The notes: a model not told the origin generated them from the letters alone. Numbered from the stretch's first letter, positions 52,365 to 61,743 are shown. The stretch: DNA of 64,000 bases from Maribacter cobaltidurans (GCF_002269385.1 NZ_CP022957.1:4455001-4519000); one strand, 5' to 3'. Translations and numbers: made by a program.

Positions 52365-55300
52365 TTGCTCGTGCGTTTAAGTTTATATTCTTCCCGCCAG
52401 CTATAAAGGACTGGCAACAGGAAATACGAGGTTACATCAATGAGCATCCCGCCCACAATGGGGATGGCCATCGGAATCATAATATCACTTCCCTTTCCTG
52501 TGGATGTCAGCACTGGCAATAATGCCAAAACTGTGGTTACGGTTGTCATCAAACAGGGACGGATACGCTTTCCTGCCGCTTCGCGGGTAGCCTGACGGAT
52601 ACCCGTTTTGTCGTTGGGTTTTTCCCTAACAAAACTCTGGTCGAGATAGGTCGCCATCACCACACCGTCATCCGTAGCGATGCCAAAAAGCGCGATGAAC
52701 CCTACCCAGACCGCGACGCTCAGGTTAATGGTCTTGATGTTGAACAGCTCGCGAAGGTTTTCACCGAACAAACTGAAATTCAGAAACCAATCCTGTCCGT
52801 ATAGCCAAATCATCACAAAGCCACCTGCGAAGGCTATGGCGATACCGGTAAACACCATCAATGAGGTGGATACGGACTTAAACTGAAAGTACAGAATGAG
52901 GAATATGATTATCAGGCACAGGGGTACCACGACGGACAAGGTTTTCTCGGCACGTAACTGGTTTTCGTAAGTTCCGGTAAACTTGTAACTGATGCCCTTG
53001 GGAACGGTCAGTTCACCGTTGTCTATTTTGTCCTGAATCATTGCCTGGGCGTTTTCCACCACATCCACTTCGGCAAAGCCGTCGCGTTTATCGAACAGGA
53101 CATAACCTACCAAAAACGTATCCTCGCTTTTGATAACCTGTGGGCCTTGCTCATATCGAATATCAACCAATTCGCCTAATGGAACAGGACTGCCTTTTTC
53201 TACGGGAACGTAGATGTTCTTTAAGTCGGTCGGGTTATCACGTAGCTCACGGGGATAGCGTACCCGAACCGCATACCGCTCTCGGCCTTCCACCGTCTGG
53301 GTCAGGGGCATTCCGCCAACGGCCACTTGCAGGATTTCCTGCACGTCCATAATCGAAACACCGTAACGTGCCAGTTGTTCCCTTTTAATATCGACCAATA
53401 GATAGGGCTTGCCCACGATACGGTCTGCAAATACGGCCTGTTCCTTGACCCCTTCGGCCTGTTTCAAAATTTCTTCGAGCTTAAGTCCGAACGCCTCGAT
53501 CTCACGTAAGTCCTGCCCCTTGACCTTGATGCCCATCGGCGCACGCATTCCCGTCTGTAGCATCACCAAACGGGTTTCAATGGGCTGTAGTTTGGGTGCG
53601 GATGTGACGCCGGGTAATTTTGTTACCCTAACAATTTCGTTCCAGATATCATCCGGGCTTTGGATTTCAGGTCGCCAGTTGCGGTAGTACTCGCCATCGT
53701 CATCGGGAATCAATTCGTTTCTTGTGACGGTAGTTTGCAATTGAGATGCTTCATAATTGGCATCGTTTTCTACTTCATTGTTCGGATTGATATGTAACTT
53801 TTCGTTTTTCAACACAAACAGTCCGTCATCATTTACCCGATAGCGTTGCCGTTCCCCTGAAGCGTTGCGCATATACTCGGACTTGTACTGAATCACGTTT
53901 TCGTACATCGAGAGCGGTGCAGGATCGAGTGCAGATTCTGTTCTTCCTGCCTTTCCGACCACAGTCTCGATTTCAGGGATGGTGGCCACGGCCATATCCA
54001 ATTGCTGCAAGACCCGTTTGTTTTCTTCAACCCCAGCGTGTGGAAGCGACGTAGGCATCAGCAGGAACGAACCCTCGTTGAGAGCTGGCATAAATTCCTT
54101 GCCCGTGTTGCGCATAATGAAGAAACCGAGAACAAGCAGCGTAGTAGGAATCACAAGAAACAACAACCTGTTTTGCAATGCCCATTTCAAGATACGGTCG
54201 TAGTATTTCCTGAGCAACGAAAAGATGCCCAGAACCCCAAAACAGCTTACAGCCACAAAAATTAGGTTCATTGTCAGGCTACGGTCAAACCCGAGGGGTC
54301 GCCAGTATTCCGCCAATAGAAACACTACGGCAATGGTAGCGATAGCCGTATTTATAAGATTTTTTTGCTTCCGCGAAAGCGTAACACGCATTGATAGAAA
54401 GGCTACTGCACCAAAAGCGACAAGTACCAATCCTATCCAATATCCGAAGACTACGGAAGTGAATCCCAATAGAATCAAAATTCCATTGATGGCATATTTG
54501 AGCCGCTCCCGCATTTTCCTTTCCCTAAAAAAAGTTGCCGCAAAAGGTGGTATAAGAAACAGTGCAATAACCAATGCCGCAGCGAGTGCCATTGTTTTGG
54601 TAAAAGCAAGGGGTCGGAACAATTTTCCCTCGGCACCTACCATTGTAAACACCGGAAGGAAACTGATTATCGTAGTCATTACCGCTGTAACGATAGCGCC
54701 CGAAACTTCGGCGGTGGCATTATAGACGATTTCGTTAGTGGTATAGGCTTTGCCGTTTTCATTTACTCGTAAGCCTTCATCTTCCAGATGGCGGATCATA
54801 TTCTCGGCAAGGATGACACCCACATCGACCATGGTACCGATGGCAATGGCGATTCCAGAGAGGGCGACGATGTTCGCGTCTACATTAAAAAGTTTCATCG
54901 TGATAAATACCATTAATACCGCCACAGGTAGCAGTCCAGAAATCAGGATAGAGGCTCGAAGATTGAAAACCATAATGATAATGACCAAAATAGTAATCAG
55001 GATTTCCAAGGTCAGGGCCTCGTTGAGCGTACCCAAAGTTTCCTGAATGAGTTCGGTACGGTCGTAAAAGGGGACTATGGTTACTTGTGAGGTTTTACCG
55101 TCTGCCAGTTCCTTTGAGGGAAGTCCCGCACTTAATTCGTTGATCTGTTCCTTTACATTATTGATGACTTCCAAAGGGTTGGCACCGTAGCGAGCGACAA
55201 CCACACCGCCTACAACTTCGGCACCTTCTTTGTCTAATATCCCACGTCTGGTAGCCGGACCTAAATGGACATTGCCCACATCCTTAATTCTGATGGAGGT

Positions 55301-56113
55301 GAAATTTTCGGAATCGACTACGGCATTTTCGATATCTGAAATGGATTTTACATAACCCAGACCGCGTACCAGGTATTCGGCCTTGTTCATTTCCAAGGTC
55401 TGTGCACCAATATCCTGATTGCTTTCCTTGACCGCCTTTACGATATCGGCCAGACCGATATTATACTGCCGCATCTTTTCGGGGTAAACATCTACCTGAT
55501 ATTCCTGAACATAACCGCCTATGGATGCCACTTCCGATACGCCGCTTGCAGAAGAGAGTGCATATTTTACGTAATAGTCCTGTATGCTGCGAAGTTCCTG
55601 CAAATCCCATCCGCCCGTTACATTTCCATCTTTATCACGACCTTCGAGGGTGTACCAGAAAATCTGACCCAATCCCGTAGCATCCGGACCCAAGGCGGGA
55701 TTCACACCATCGGGCAATAGACCACTTGGAAGAGAATTTAGCTTTTCAAGGATGCGGCTACGCGACCAGTAGAATTCGATATCCTCTTCAAAAATGATAT
55801 AGATGCTCGAAAACCCGAACATCGAGGAACTGCGGATGGTCTTAACACCCGGAATCCCTAACAGGGATGTGGTAAGCGGATAGGTAATCTGATCCTCGAT
55901 GTCCTGTGGGGAACGCCCTTGCCATTTGGTAAAAACAATCTGTTGGTTTTCGCCGATATCGGGTATGGCATCCACGGCTACAGGGTCGCTGGGCAATAAT
56001 CCTGTTTCCCAACTAAATGGTGCGTTGACGATGCCCCAGCCCACAAATAGGGCGAGCATCAAAACTGCAACTAGCTTGTTTTCGATAAGAAATTTTATGC
56101 TTTTATTCAGCAT
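52361..56113 (-). CDS. cusA: Heavy-metal RND efflux pump (CusA/CzcA family)
   Basis: A 1250-residue inner-membrane pump. It has the RND duplicate architecture: a first membrane block with GIAIAIGTMVDVGVI, porter loops, and a second block with LFGIATDDGVVMATYL. The Met-containing segment RLVMLQTGMRAPMGIKVKG aligns with the CusA substrate region and argues for Cu+/Ag+ rather than Zn. It is about 200 residues longer than E. coli CusA. The excess includes four extra hydrophobic helices at about residues 528-649, between the usual helices 6 and 7, and a hydrophilic insert before the Met segment. It starts the tolC/araC part of the operon. Confidence 0.9.
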   Translation of the reverse strand: MLNKSIKFLIENKLVAVLMLALFVGWGIVNAPFSWETGLLPSDPVAVDAIPDIGENQQIVFTKWQGRSPQDIEDQITYPLTTSLLGIPGVKTIRSSSMFGFSSIYIIFEEDIEFYWSRSRILEKLNSLPSGLLPDGVNPALGPDATGLGQIFWYTLEGRDKDGNVTGGWDLQELRSIQDYYVKYALSSASGVSEVASIGGYVQEYQVDVYPEKMRQYNIGLADIVKAVKESNQDIGAQTLEMNKAEYLVRGLGYVKSISDIENAVVDSENFTSIRIKDVGNVHLGPATRRGILDKEGAEVVGGVVVARYGANPLEVINNVKEQINELSAGLPSKELADGKTSQVTIVPFYDRTELIQETLGTLNEALTLEILITILVIIIMVFNLRASILISGLLPVAVLMVFITMKLFNVDANIVALSGIAIAIGTMVDVGVILAENMIRHLEDEGLRVNENGKAYTTNEIVYNATAEVSGAIVTAVMTTIISFLPVFTMVGAEGKLFRPLAFTKTMALAAALVIALFLIPPFAATFFRERKMRERLKYAINGILILLGFTSVVFGYWIGLVLVAFGAVAFLSMRVTLSRKQKNLINTAIATIAVVFLLAEYWRPLGFDRSLTMNLIFVAVSCFGVLGIFSLLRKYYDRILKWALQNRLLFLVIPTTLLVLGFFIMRNTGKEFMPALNEGSFLLMPTSLPHAGVEENKRVLQQLDMAVATIPEIETVVGKAGRTESALDPAPLSMYENVIQYKSEYMRNASGERQRYRVNDDGLFVLKNEKLHINPNNEVENDANYEASQLQTTVTRNELIPDDDGEYYRNWRPEIQSPDDIWNEIVRVTKLPGVTSAPKLQPIETRLVMLQTGMRAPMGIKVKGQDLREIEAFGLKLEEILKQAEGVKEQAVFADRIVGKPYLLVDIKREQLARYGVSIMDVQEILQVAVGGMPLTQTVEGRERYAVRVRYPRELRDNPTDLKNIYVPVEKGSPVPLGELVDIRYEQGPQVIKSEDTFLVGYVLFDKRDGFAEVDVVENAQAMIQDKIDNGELTVPKGISYKFTGTYENQLRAEKTLSVVVPLCLIIIFLILYFQFKSVSTSLMVFTGIAIAFAGGFVMIWLYGQDWFLNFSLFGENLRELFNIKTINLSVAVWVGFIALFGIATDDGVVMATYLDQSFVREKPNDKTGIRQATREAAGKRIRPCLMTTVTTVLALLPVLTSTGKGSDIMIPMAIPIVGGMLIDVTSYFLLPVLYSWREEYKLKRTSK

Positions 56114-56232
56114 ATTGGATGATAATTAGACAGTTATACAAAGGGATTGTCTTGCGGCATTCTGAAAATAGAACACAACAAAACGAGCCCAAAACGGAAG
56201 TACCGAAGGGCAAATAATTTACTGTCTAAAAA

Positions 56233-56652
56233 TCAAATTAAATATGTCTCGTACAGGGTCTGCACGTCCCGTTCAATAAAGGGGGGTGAGTAATCCTTGA
56301 AGGGAACGATGTTTTCATCAAGTCCTTCAAAGAGATTGATATAGGTGTAGAAAAATGTGGCAACGAAAGTCTGTTGCTCGAATGTCAGTTTGTTGAATGA
56401 AGTTTTTAGATCGTCTTGTCCTTCCTTGACAATCTGTTGGTCGGTACAACAAGATTTTTCGGTCATCGAAGGATTTTCACAGCTTTTGGCCGGCTGTGCT
56501 TTTTCCATCCCACAACCTTCGGCTTTTGTAAAAAGACTAAAATCGACCAGAGAGTCCCCACAATAGTGCATATCCACCGTAAACGACATTGTAGTGAACA
56601 ACACCACAAATGCCATCAAAACGGATAATATTTTATGGAAAACCTTTTTCAT
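56233..56652 (-). CDS. HYC_CC_PP family secreted protein
   Basis: A 139-residue exported protein with a signal peptide (LSVLMAFVVLFTTMSF) and the motifs HYC (residues 29-31), CC (67-68) and SPP near the C-terminus that define the HYC_CC_PP family of Bacteroidetes. These often precede copper efflux genes. The Cys/His arrangement suggests periplasmic metal binding, but no function is established. It lies 119 nt upstream of the pump gene and may be the first gene of the copper operon. Confidence 0.8.
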   Translation of the reverse strand: MKKVFHKILSVLMAFVVLFTTMSFTVDMHYCGDSLVDFSLFTKAEGCGMEKAQPAKSCENPSMTEKSCCTDQQIVKEGQDDLKTSFNKLTFEQQTFVATFFYTYINLFEGLDENIVPFKDYSPPFIERDVQTLYETYLI

Positions 56653-56729
56653 CGATGTAAAATTACAAAATTTTAACAGTTCTTATTGTGATTAACAGAA
56701 CTTTAATTTCAGGGTTTCTGCATTCTGCG

Positions 56730-57842
56730 CTATTTCCATTTACCCAAAACAATGAGCAATCGTTTTAATTGTAGCAGTTGATTTTCATTTTTAAAATGTT
56801 CGTGAGCCAACATTGTTTTTAGTTGAGCAGTCGCTTTTTCTGAAGGAAATCCTGAAGTCTCGCAAAGTTTGTGAAACTTTTGCATTTCTTCAAGCTTAAA
56901 CTTTGCTTTTTCAACAAATCGTTCGGCATTGTCATCCTCTTCATAGCTTGATTGAATCTCGAAATGTCTTTCAATCGTTCCCGGCTTGCCAATTATTAAT
57001 TTTTCCGCATTACTCTGGATAATTGCGTTCGTAGTAAAAACGTAATCCCTATCATGAACCATTCTATTAATTCTTGTCTGACCATCGGCTATATTATTGG
57101 GAAAGATTTCCAGATAATATTTTGTGTCCAAAGGCAAGGTTATTACCGAATCGGGATTGAACAGACCTTCGAATCGTGTTGAATTCATGCCACGTATCGA
57201 AAGGGGATTATCGCAAGTAATCAATGGCGCATTGGCATCATTTATTTGATGTACATTTATGGTGCAATCATATTTGAAGTCCACAAATTCTTTCCATCTT
57301 TCCAGATGATTGACTATGAATTTTAGTCTATTGCGCTCTTTGAATTCGTGTCTAACTTTATCAATGTCTTTTTTATTGAATTCGTATTTTTCCTCTTCAA
57401 ATGAGAACTTTACATCGCCATTAGCATCAGCATAGAGCAACATCCTATCTAAAATCTGGTCAGTGAACGCATTCTGATGATTAAGAACTTTCGGGGTGCG
57501 GAAGTAGAGCGATAGGCAAACGTATAATACCTGTCTTTTTTGTTCAGGTGTCAGAACTATTGTCTTTTCATCTACCAGCAGAGCATATATCTTTGGAAAT
57601 TCTGAATCTACGTGTTCAGCGTAATGAAGTTCCAAAGCATATTTCTTATCGACCTCTGCATTGGGAATAGTATAGAGGTTTTTTTTGAAGCAGATGCTTT
57701 TCGTGCTGATGTATTCTAAAAGAAATTCGTCTTCTAGTTTGTAGGCATCCACGAAATAGTTTCCGTTTTTACCCTCAACACCAAAATTTTTAAGGTAGGA
57801 GCGAGGGATATAATGCTGTTTTATTGGTTCATTTTTAGGCAT
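56730..57842 (-). CDS. DUF4238 protein
   Basis: A 370-residue soluble protein. The start QHYIPRSYLKNFGV (residues 9-22) and the later LITCDNPLSIRG and YYLEIFP are the DUF4238 signature. DUF4238 proteins are widespread, often near mobile elements, and lack a proven function. Nothing suggests metal handling. It is an isolated minus-strand gene between the copper operon and the Zn/Cd ATPase and ends 77 nt downstream of a different unit's start, so it is likely separate cargo. Confidence 0.8.
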   Translation of the reverse strand: MPKNEPIKQHYIPRSYLKNFGVEGKNGNYFVDAYKLEDEFLLEYISTKSICFKKNLYTIPNAEVDKKYALELHYAEHVDSEFPKIYALLVDEKTIVLTPEQKRQVLYVCLSLYFRTPKVLNHQNAFTDQILDRMLLYADANGDVKFSFEEEKYEFNKKDIDKVRHEFKERNRLKFIVNHLERWKEFVDFKYDCTINVHQINDANAPLITCDNPLSIRGMNSTRFEGLFNPDSVITLPLDTKYYLEIFPNNIADGQTRINRMVHDRDYVFTTNAIIQSNAEKLIIGKPGTIERHFEIQSSYEEDDNAERFVEKAKFKLEEMQKFHKLCETSGFPSEKATAQLKTMLAHEHFKNENQLLQLKRLLIVLGKWK

Positions 57843-57872
57843 AATGGAATATAGTATTTCTTTTATAATATA

Positions 57873-59837
57873 TCATTCCCACTTCTTTTTCTGCAACCGC
57901 ACCGCATTAAAAATAGCCAGCAATGCAACCCCAACATCTGCAAAAACAGCTTCCCACATTGTTGCTAAACCACCTGCGCCGAGAATAAGAACGATAACTT
58001 TCACTCCAAATGCCAAACCAATATTCTGCCAAACAATCTTACGCGTTGAGCGTCCAATTTTAATCGCTCTTGCTATTTTGCTTGGTTGGTCGGTCTGGAT
58101 GATAACATCTGCTGTTTCTATTGCCACGTCGCTGCCCAAGCCTCCCATTGCGATACCTACATCACTTGCCGCAAGCACCGGTGCATCATTGATGCCGTCG
58201 CCAATAAATGCAACTTTGGTATTGGGTTGCTTTTTCAACGTTTCCACTTCGTTAAGCTTATCTTCTGGTAGCAAACCCCCTTTTGCCCAATCGATTTTCA
58301 ATTCTTTTGCGGTCTTTTGAGTTATGGAATCCTTATCGCCGGAGAGCATAATAATCTTGGAAATACCCGATTCCCTAATTTGCTTTATGGCCTGATGCGC
58401 ATCTTCCTTCAGTTCATCGGCAATGGTCACGTAGCCTGCAAATTTTCCGTCATTGGCGACCATGACGATAGACTCAACAATACTATCGGTTTCAGAGGGA
58501 ACGTCTATTCCGTTTGCGGTCATCAGAGCCTTGTTGCCGACCAACACGGTCTTTCCGTTGACCGTACCTTTTAAACCTTTTCCGGCTACTTCTGAAACTT
58601 CGGTCGCTTCAAAATCCGCACCGTCTGCCTTGTATTCCAAAATTGCTTTGGCAATCGGATGGGTAGATTGTTCTTCCATGGCCATTAGGTACTGCATAAA
58701 TTCAGCTTCGGTAAAAGCCGAGCTGTTTACCACTTCCTTAATCTTAAATACCCCCTTGGTTACCGTTCCTGTTTTGTCCATTACAACGGTATTTACCTTG
58801 GTCATTGCATCGAGAAAAGATGCTCCTTTGAACAGAATCCCGTTTCGAGATGCCGCACCCAAACCACCGAAATAACCCAATGGAATCGAAATGACCAATG
58901 CACAGGGACACGAAATCACGAGAAATATCAATGCTCTATACAGCCAATCCCTAAACACATAATCATCAACAAAAAAGTAGGGCAAGAATGTTAGACCGAT
59001 AGCTAGGAAAACAACGATAGGTGTATAAATCCGTGCAAACTTTCGGATAAACAATTCTGTCTTTGATTTTCGTGCCGTTGCATTTTGTACCATATCGAGA
59101 ATACGCGCAATGGAACTGTCCTTGAATTCCTTGGTCGTTTCCACTTCGATAACACCATCGAGGTTGATGCTACCTGCAAAGACCTTTTCATTCTTTGCAA
59201 TGGTATCGGGTTTGCTTTCTCCGGTCAACGCCGCAGTATTAAACGAGCCTTTTTCCGAAAGTAGGATGCCATCAAGCGGTACTTTCTCGCCGACACGTAC
59301 CTGAATTTTCTCGCCAATGAAAACAGTTTCCGGATTAACTGAAACAAAGTCACCATCACGATGTACCAGTGCTTCATTGGGGCGTACGTCGAGCAAAGCC
59401 TTGATGTTTCCCTTGGCACGGTTGACGGCGGCATTCTGGAACAGTTCGCCTACGGCATAGAACAACATCACGGCCACACCTTCGGGATATTCACCTATGG
59501 CAAAAGCCCCCAAAGTGGCAATAGACATCAAGAAAAATTCCGTGAAGAAGTCGCCGTTTTTTATACTTTTCCAGCCTTCAATAATAACGGGAAACCCAAC
59601 AGGAATATAGGCTACAACATACCAAAGAATACGAATCCAACCCGTGAAAGATGGGAAGGCATCGAAAAAATCGATGGCAATACCCACAATCAGCATTACA
59701 AAGCTAAAAATAGCAGGTAGGTAGGTTCTAAATTTTGATGCCTTTTCCGGACTACTGTGGTTATGGCCATCATCGTGGCTGTGTTCGCCAGAATGTTTCC
59801 GGGTATCGATATCCCTAAGATTTTGTTTTTTCTTCAT
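57873..59837 (-). CDS. zntA: Zn2+/Cd2+-type P1B ATPase
   Basis: A 654-residue P-type ATPase from the ATG at 59837; the frame extends 17 codons upstream. The N-terminus lacks an HMA domain and carries a His-rich stretch (HSGEHSHDDGHNHSS) instead. The core has TGESKPD, SCPCALVISIPLGYFGG near 311 (the CPC plus downstream pattern of Zn/Cd/Pb pumps), DKTGT near 355, THPIAKA, and GDGINDAPVLAASDVG. The end, LAIFNAVRLQKKKWE, is typical. It exports Zn or Cd. No metalloregulator (ArsR/MerR) is seen next to it. Confidence 0.9.
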   Translation of the reverse strand: MKKKQNLRDIDTRKHSGEHSHDDGHNHSSPEKASKFRTYLPAIFSFVMLIVGIAIDFFDAFPSFTGWIRILWYVVAYIPVGFPVIIEGWKSIKNGDFFTEFFLMSIATLGAFAIGEYPEGVAVMLFYAVGELFQNAAVNRAKGNIKALLDVRPNEALVHRDGDFVSVNPETVFIGEKIQVRVGEKVPLDGILLSEKGSFNTAALTGESKPDTIAKNEKVFAGSINLDGVIEVETTKEFKDSSIARILDMVQNATARKSKTELFIRKFARIYTPIVVFLAIGLTFLPYFFVDDYVFRDWLYRALIFLVISCPCALVISIPLGYFGGLGAASRNGILFKGASFLDAMTKVNTVVMDKTGTVTKGVFKIKEVVNSSAFTEAEFMQYLMAMEEQSTHPIAKAILEYKADGADFEATEVSEVAGKGLKGTVNGKTVLVGNKALMTANGIDVPSETDSIVESIVMVANDGKFAGYVTIADELKEDAHQAIKQIRESGISKIIMLSGDKDSITQKTAKELKIDWAKGGLLPEDKLNEVETLKKQPNTKVAFIGDGINDAPVLAASDVGIAMGGLGSDVAIETADVIIQTDQPSKIARAIKIGRSTRKIVWQNIGLAFGVKVIVLILGAGGLATMWEAVFADVGVALLAIFNAVRLQKKKWE

Positions 59838-59847
59838 CGTGATTTTA

Positions 59848-60205
59848 TTATTCCAGACCTTGATAGGGTTTATATTCTTTGTCCCCAAATTCTTTTTCGA
59901 TTTGCAGGGTGGTATGCGTTATTTCAAATTTATCGTGCAATTGTTCCCGGATGTCGTATATAAATTGGTCCTCGTGTCCATCGGGAACGACCAGATGGGT
60001 AGAAAGTGCCGTTTCCGTGGTACTCATTGCCCAGATATGTAAATCGTGTACTTCTTCGACCCCTTCGATATCCATTAGGAACTTTTCCACTTCATCTTCT
60101 GCAATCGAATCGCATTCAAAATAGCCAACATTGCAACACCAACATCTGCGAACACTGCTTCCCACATGGTAGCCAATCCACCTGCACCCAGAATGAGCAC
60201 GATAA
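59848..60205 (-). pseudogene. Chimeric remnant: P-type ATPase tail joined to CDF C-terminus
   Basis: On the minus strand, about 60205-60103 encodes the tail of a second P-type ATPase (VLILGAGGLATMWEAVFA, then LNAIRLQKMKW), similar to but diverged from the end of the intact ATPase at 57885-57990. From about 60102 to 59848, in another frame, comes the C-terminal cytoplasmic domain of a CDF/CzcD exporter (GVEEVHDLHIWAMSTTETAL). The junction lies around 60085-60105, where gcagaagatgaagtgg fits both parents, so microhomology recombination is likely. The ATPase end and the CDF end are each incomplete, so this is a broken fusion. The open 121-codon frame reads the ATPase part out of frame. Confidence 0.8.
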
Positions 60206-60260
60206 TTTCGCATAGTAAGCTATACCTAATATTTACTAGAGTATCACATAGGTAGAAAAG

Positions 60261-61103
60261 CTACTTAACTATCAGCAATGGGGCCTTGGAGGCATACAGC
60301 ATTTTTTTTCTTAGCCCCTTTTTGAAAAGTGCCTCAAAAAATCCGTGTTCCCTGTAAAGCAAAACCAATAGGTCTATTGGGGTTTCAGTCAAAAATTCAT
60401 CGATACCCTCTTCGGGTTTGTCTTCCTGGATAACTGTAAAGAACCATTGCTTAGGTACAAGAAGTTTGCCAAATCTTTCACGAATAAATGCTTTCTCCAG
60501 CACCCTTTCCTGTTTGTCCGCTATATGTACAAAGTGCAACTGTGCACTATAGTTTTCCAATAATCTGGACAATATTTCAAAATCTATTTTATAATCCGTA
60601 CTATCCGTATCCACTGCGACCCCGATACGCCTATACGCAGTATAGCTGGCATCTTCAGGTACGGCCAGTACAGGACAAGGTGCCTTTTGTGTCACCTTTT
60701 CGGTAACGGTTCCAATAAAAATTTCATCAAATCCCGAAGCCGTACCCTTGGTACCCATAACGACAAGACTGGTATTCATTTCCTTAGCCAGGCTAGAAAT
60801 CACATCGACCGTTGCCCCGAAACCGACCATTGCTTGAAATTCCAACTTGTCCAGTTCAGGAAAGCCTCTTAGAAACTTATCCAATTTTTCTTTATTGATT
60901 TTTTCTTGTGATGCTGTGGTATCTGTTACATTGTGTGCCATAGTTGCCATCCCGATGGGCGTACCGGATGGATATGCCACTGAATAGGCGTGGACAAAAA
61001 CCAGTTTTGATTTCAATTTTTGTGCTAGCCCAATTGCGTAGCTCACCGCATTTTTTGAAACCTGTGTAAAATCTACAGGTATTAAAATTCCGTCATCTTT
61101 CAT
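60261..61103 (-). CDS. Tandem universal stress protein
   Basis: A 280-residue cytoplasmic protein with two UspA domains. The first (ILIPVDFTQVSKNAVSYAIG and the ATP-type loop GTKGTASGFDEIFIGTVTEKV) is complete. The second (RRIGVAVDTDS, ending APLLIVK) is more diverged and lacks a clear Gly-rich loop. Such proteins often accompany metal cargo in Bacteroidetes. It is preceded by a 56-base gap rich in T and followed by the remnant fusion. Confidence 0.85.
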   Translation of the reverse strand: MKDDGILIPVDFTQVSKNAVSYAIGLAQKLKSKLVFVHAYSVAYPSGTPIGMATMAHNVTDTTASQEKINKEKLDKFLRGFPELDKLEFQAMVGFGATVDVISSLAKEMNTSLVVMGTKGTASGFDEIFIGTVTEKVTQKAPCPVLAVPEDASYTAYRRIGVAVDTDSTDYKIDFEILSRLLENYSAQLHFVHIADKQERVLEKAFIRERFGKLLVPKQWFFTVIQEDKPEEGIDEFLTETPIDLLVLLYREHGFFEALFKKGLRKKMLYASKAPLLIVK

Positions 61104-61159
61104 ATCATTTTGTTTTTATTGATTTGACTCCATTAATCTTTCTTTTTAGGTTTAATTAT

Positions 61160-61342
61160 TCAATTGAAAAGTAGGTAAAAACCATATAGAATTGCATCTA
61201 GAAAGGCAATTGTCAGCACCGCAAGGAACATTGCCACAAAAACCAACAGGCAATACCCTTTCTCCTTTCTGGTTCTTACTTTCCTGTTTATTGAATTCCC
61301 CTTTTTTTCCTCTAGTCTCCGCTTTCTCCTTTCCCGTGACAT
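61160..61342 (-). CDS. Small basic single-pass membrane protein
   Basis: A 60-residue protein: the first 30 residues are strongly basic (RRKRRLEEKKG) and residues 31-58 form one membrane helix (CLLVFVAMFLAVLTIAFLDAIL). Unrecognised; plausible as a real gene because of its clean topology and the small genes around it. Confidence 0.5.
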   Translation of the reverse strand: MSRERRKRRLEEKKGNSINRKVRTRKEKGYCLLVFVAMFLAVLTIAFLDAILYGFYLLFN

Positions 61343-61378
61343 ATTATACTGTGCTTTACTAAAATCAACGCACCAATG

Positions 61379-61555
61379 CTATCCCCTAAGGTCATAAAAC
61401 CATTCTTCTGCACGTTTGATTCCCTCCGTAATGGCCTTCTCACGAGAATACCCATTCTCCTTTACCAATTCTTGTGCAATTTTGAGGGCCTTCTTCCGAA
61501 CTGACGGCTGTAGGCCATCAAGTTTTGTTTTGAAATCTTCAAATGTCCAGTCCAT
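61379..61555 (-). CDS. Small charged protein, paralogue A
   Basis: A 58-residue protein (start MDWTFEDFKTKLDGLQPS, end EEWFYDLRG) encoded by an intact ATG-to-TAG frame shorter than usual ORF cut-offs. Its second half, YSREKAITEGIKRAEEW, has the same pattern as the next gene (CSKEEALERGIVKAEME), so the two are probably related. It is helical, soluble, unknown in function and adjacent to the exchanger operon. Confidence 0.6.
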   Translation of the reverse strand: MDWTFEDFKTKLDGLQPSVRKKALKIAQELVKENGYSREKAITEGIKRAEEWFYDLRG

Positions 61556-61569
61556 ATTGTATACTTTTT

Positions 61570-61743
61570 TTAGAGCTTTCGCCCTTCCATCTCTGCTTTT
61601 ACAATGCCGCGTTCAAGGGCTTCCTCCTTGGAGCATTGGTTTGTCGTATAGTATTCTTCAGCATACTTTACGGCCAATTTGTGGATGTTTTCATCCAGCA
61701 TATTGAGCCTCATCGAGCAATCTTTAAAAAGTTCGTCTTTCAT
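61570..61743 (-). CDS. Small charged protein, paralogue B
   Basis: A 57-residue helical protein (start MKDELFKDCSMRLNML, end EMEGRKL), intact ATG-to-TAA, shorter than usual ORF cut-offs. It begins 3 nt after the exchanger stop and ends 14 nt before paralogue A, so both are likely co-transcribed with the exchanger and CDF genes. The shared S-K/R-E-x-A-x-x-x-G-I-x-x-A-E core suggests duplication. Function unknown. Confidence 0.6.
   Translation of the reverse strand: MKDELFKDCSMRLNMLDENIHKLAVKYAEEYYTTNQCSKEEALERGIVKAEMEGRKL

Noticed and set aside
41288..56169. A 14-nt direct repeat (ggcattctgaaaat) at 41288-41301 and 56156-56169 flanks most of the copper operon and could look like a transposition footprint.
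   Set aside because: Several exact 14-mer pairs are expected by chance in 64 kb, there is no transposase or terminal inverted repeat, and the HYC_CC_PP gene that probably belongs to the cluster lies outside the repeat.
60206..60260. An imperfect inverted repeat (agtaagctatacc... / ...ggtagaaaagctact) beside the ATPase/CDF remnant, considered as an insertion-sequence end.
   Set aside because: The match is weak and gapped, and no second end or transposase is visible.
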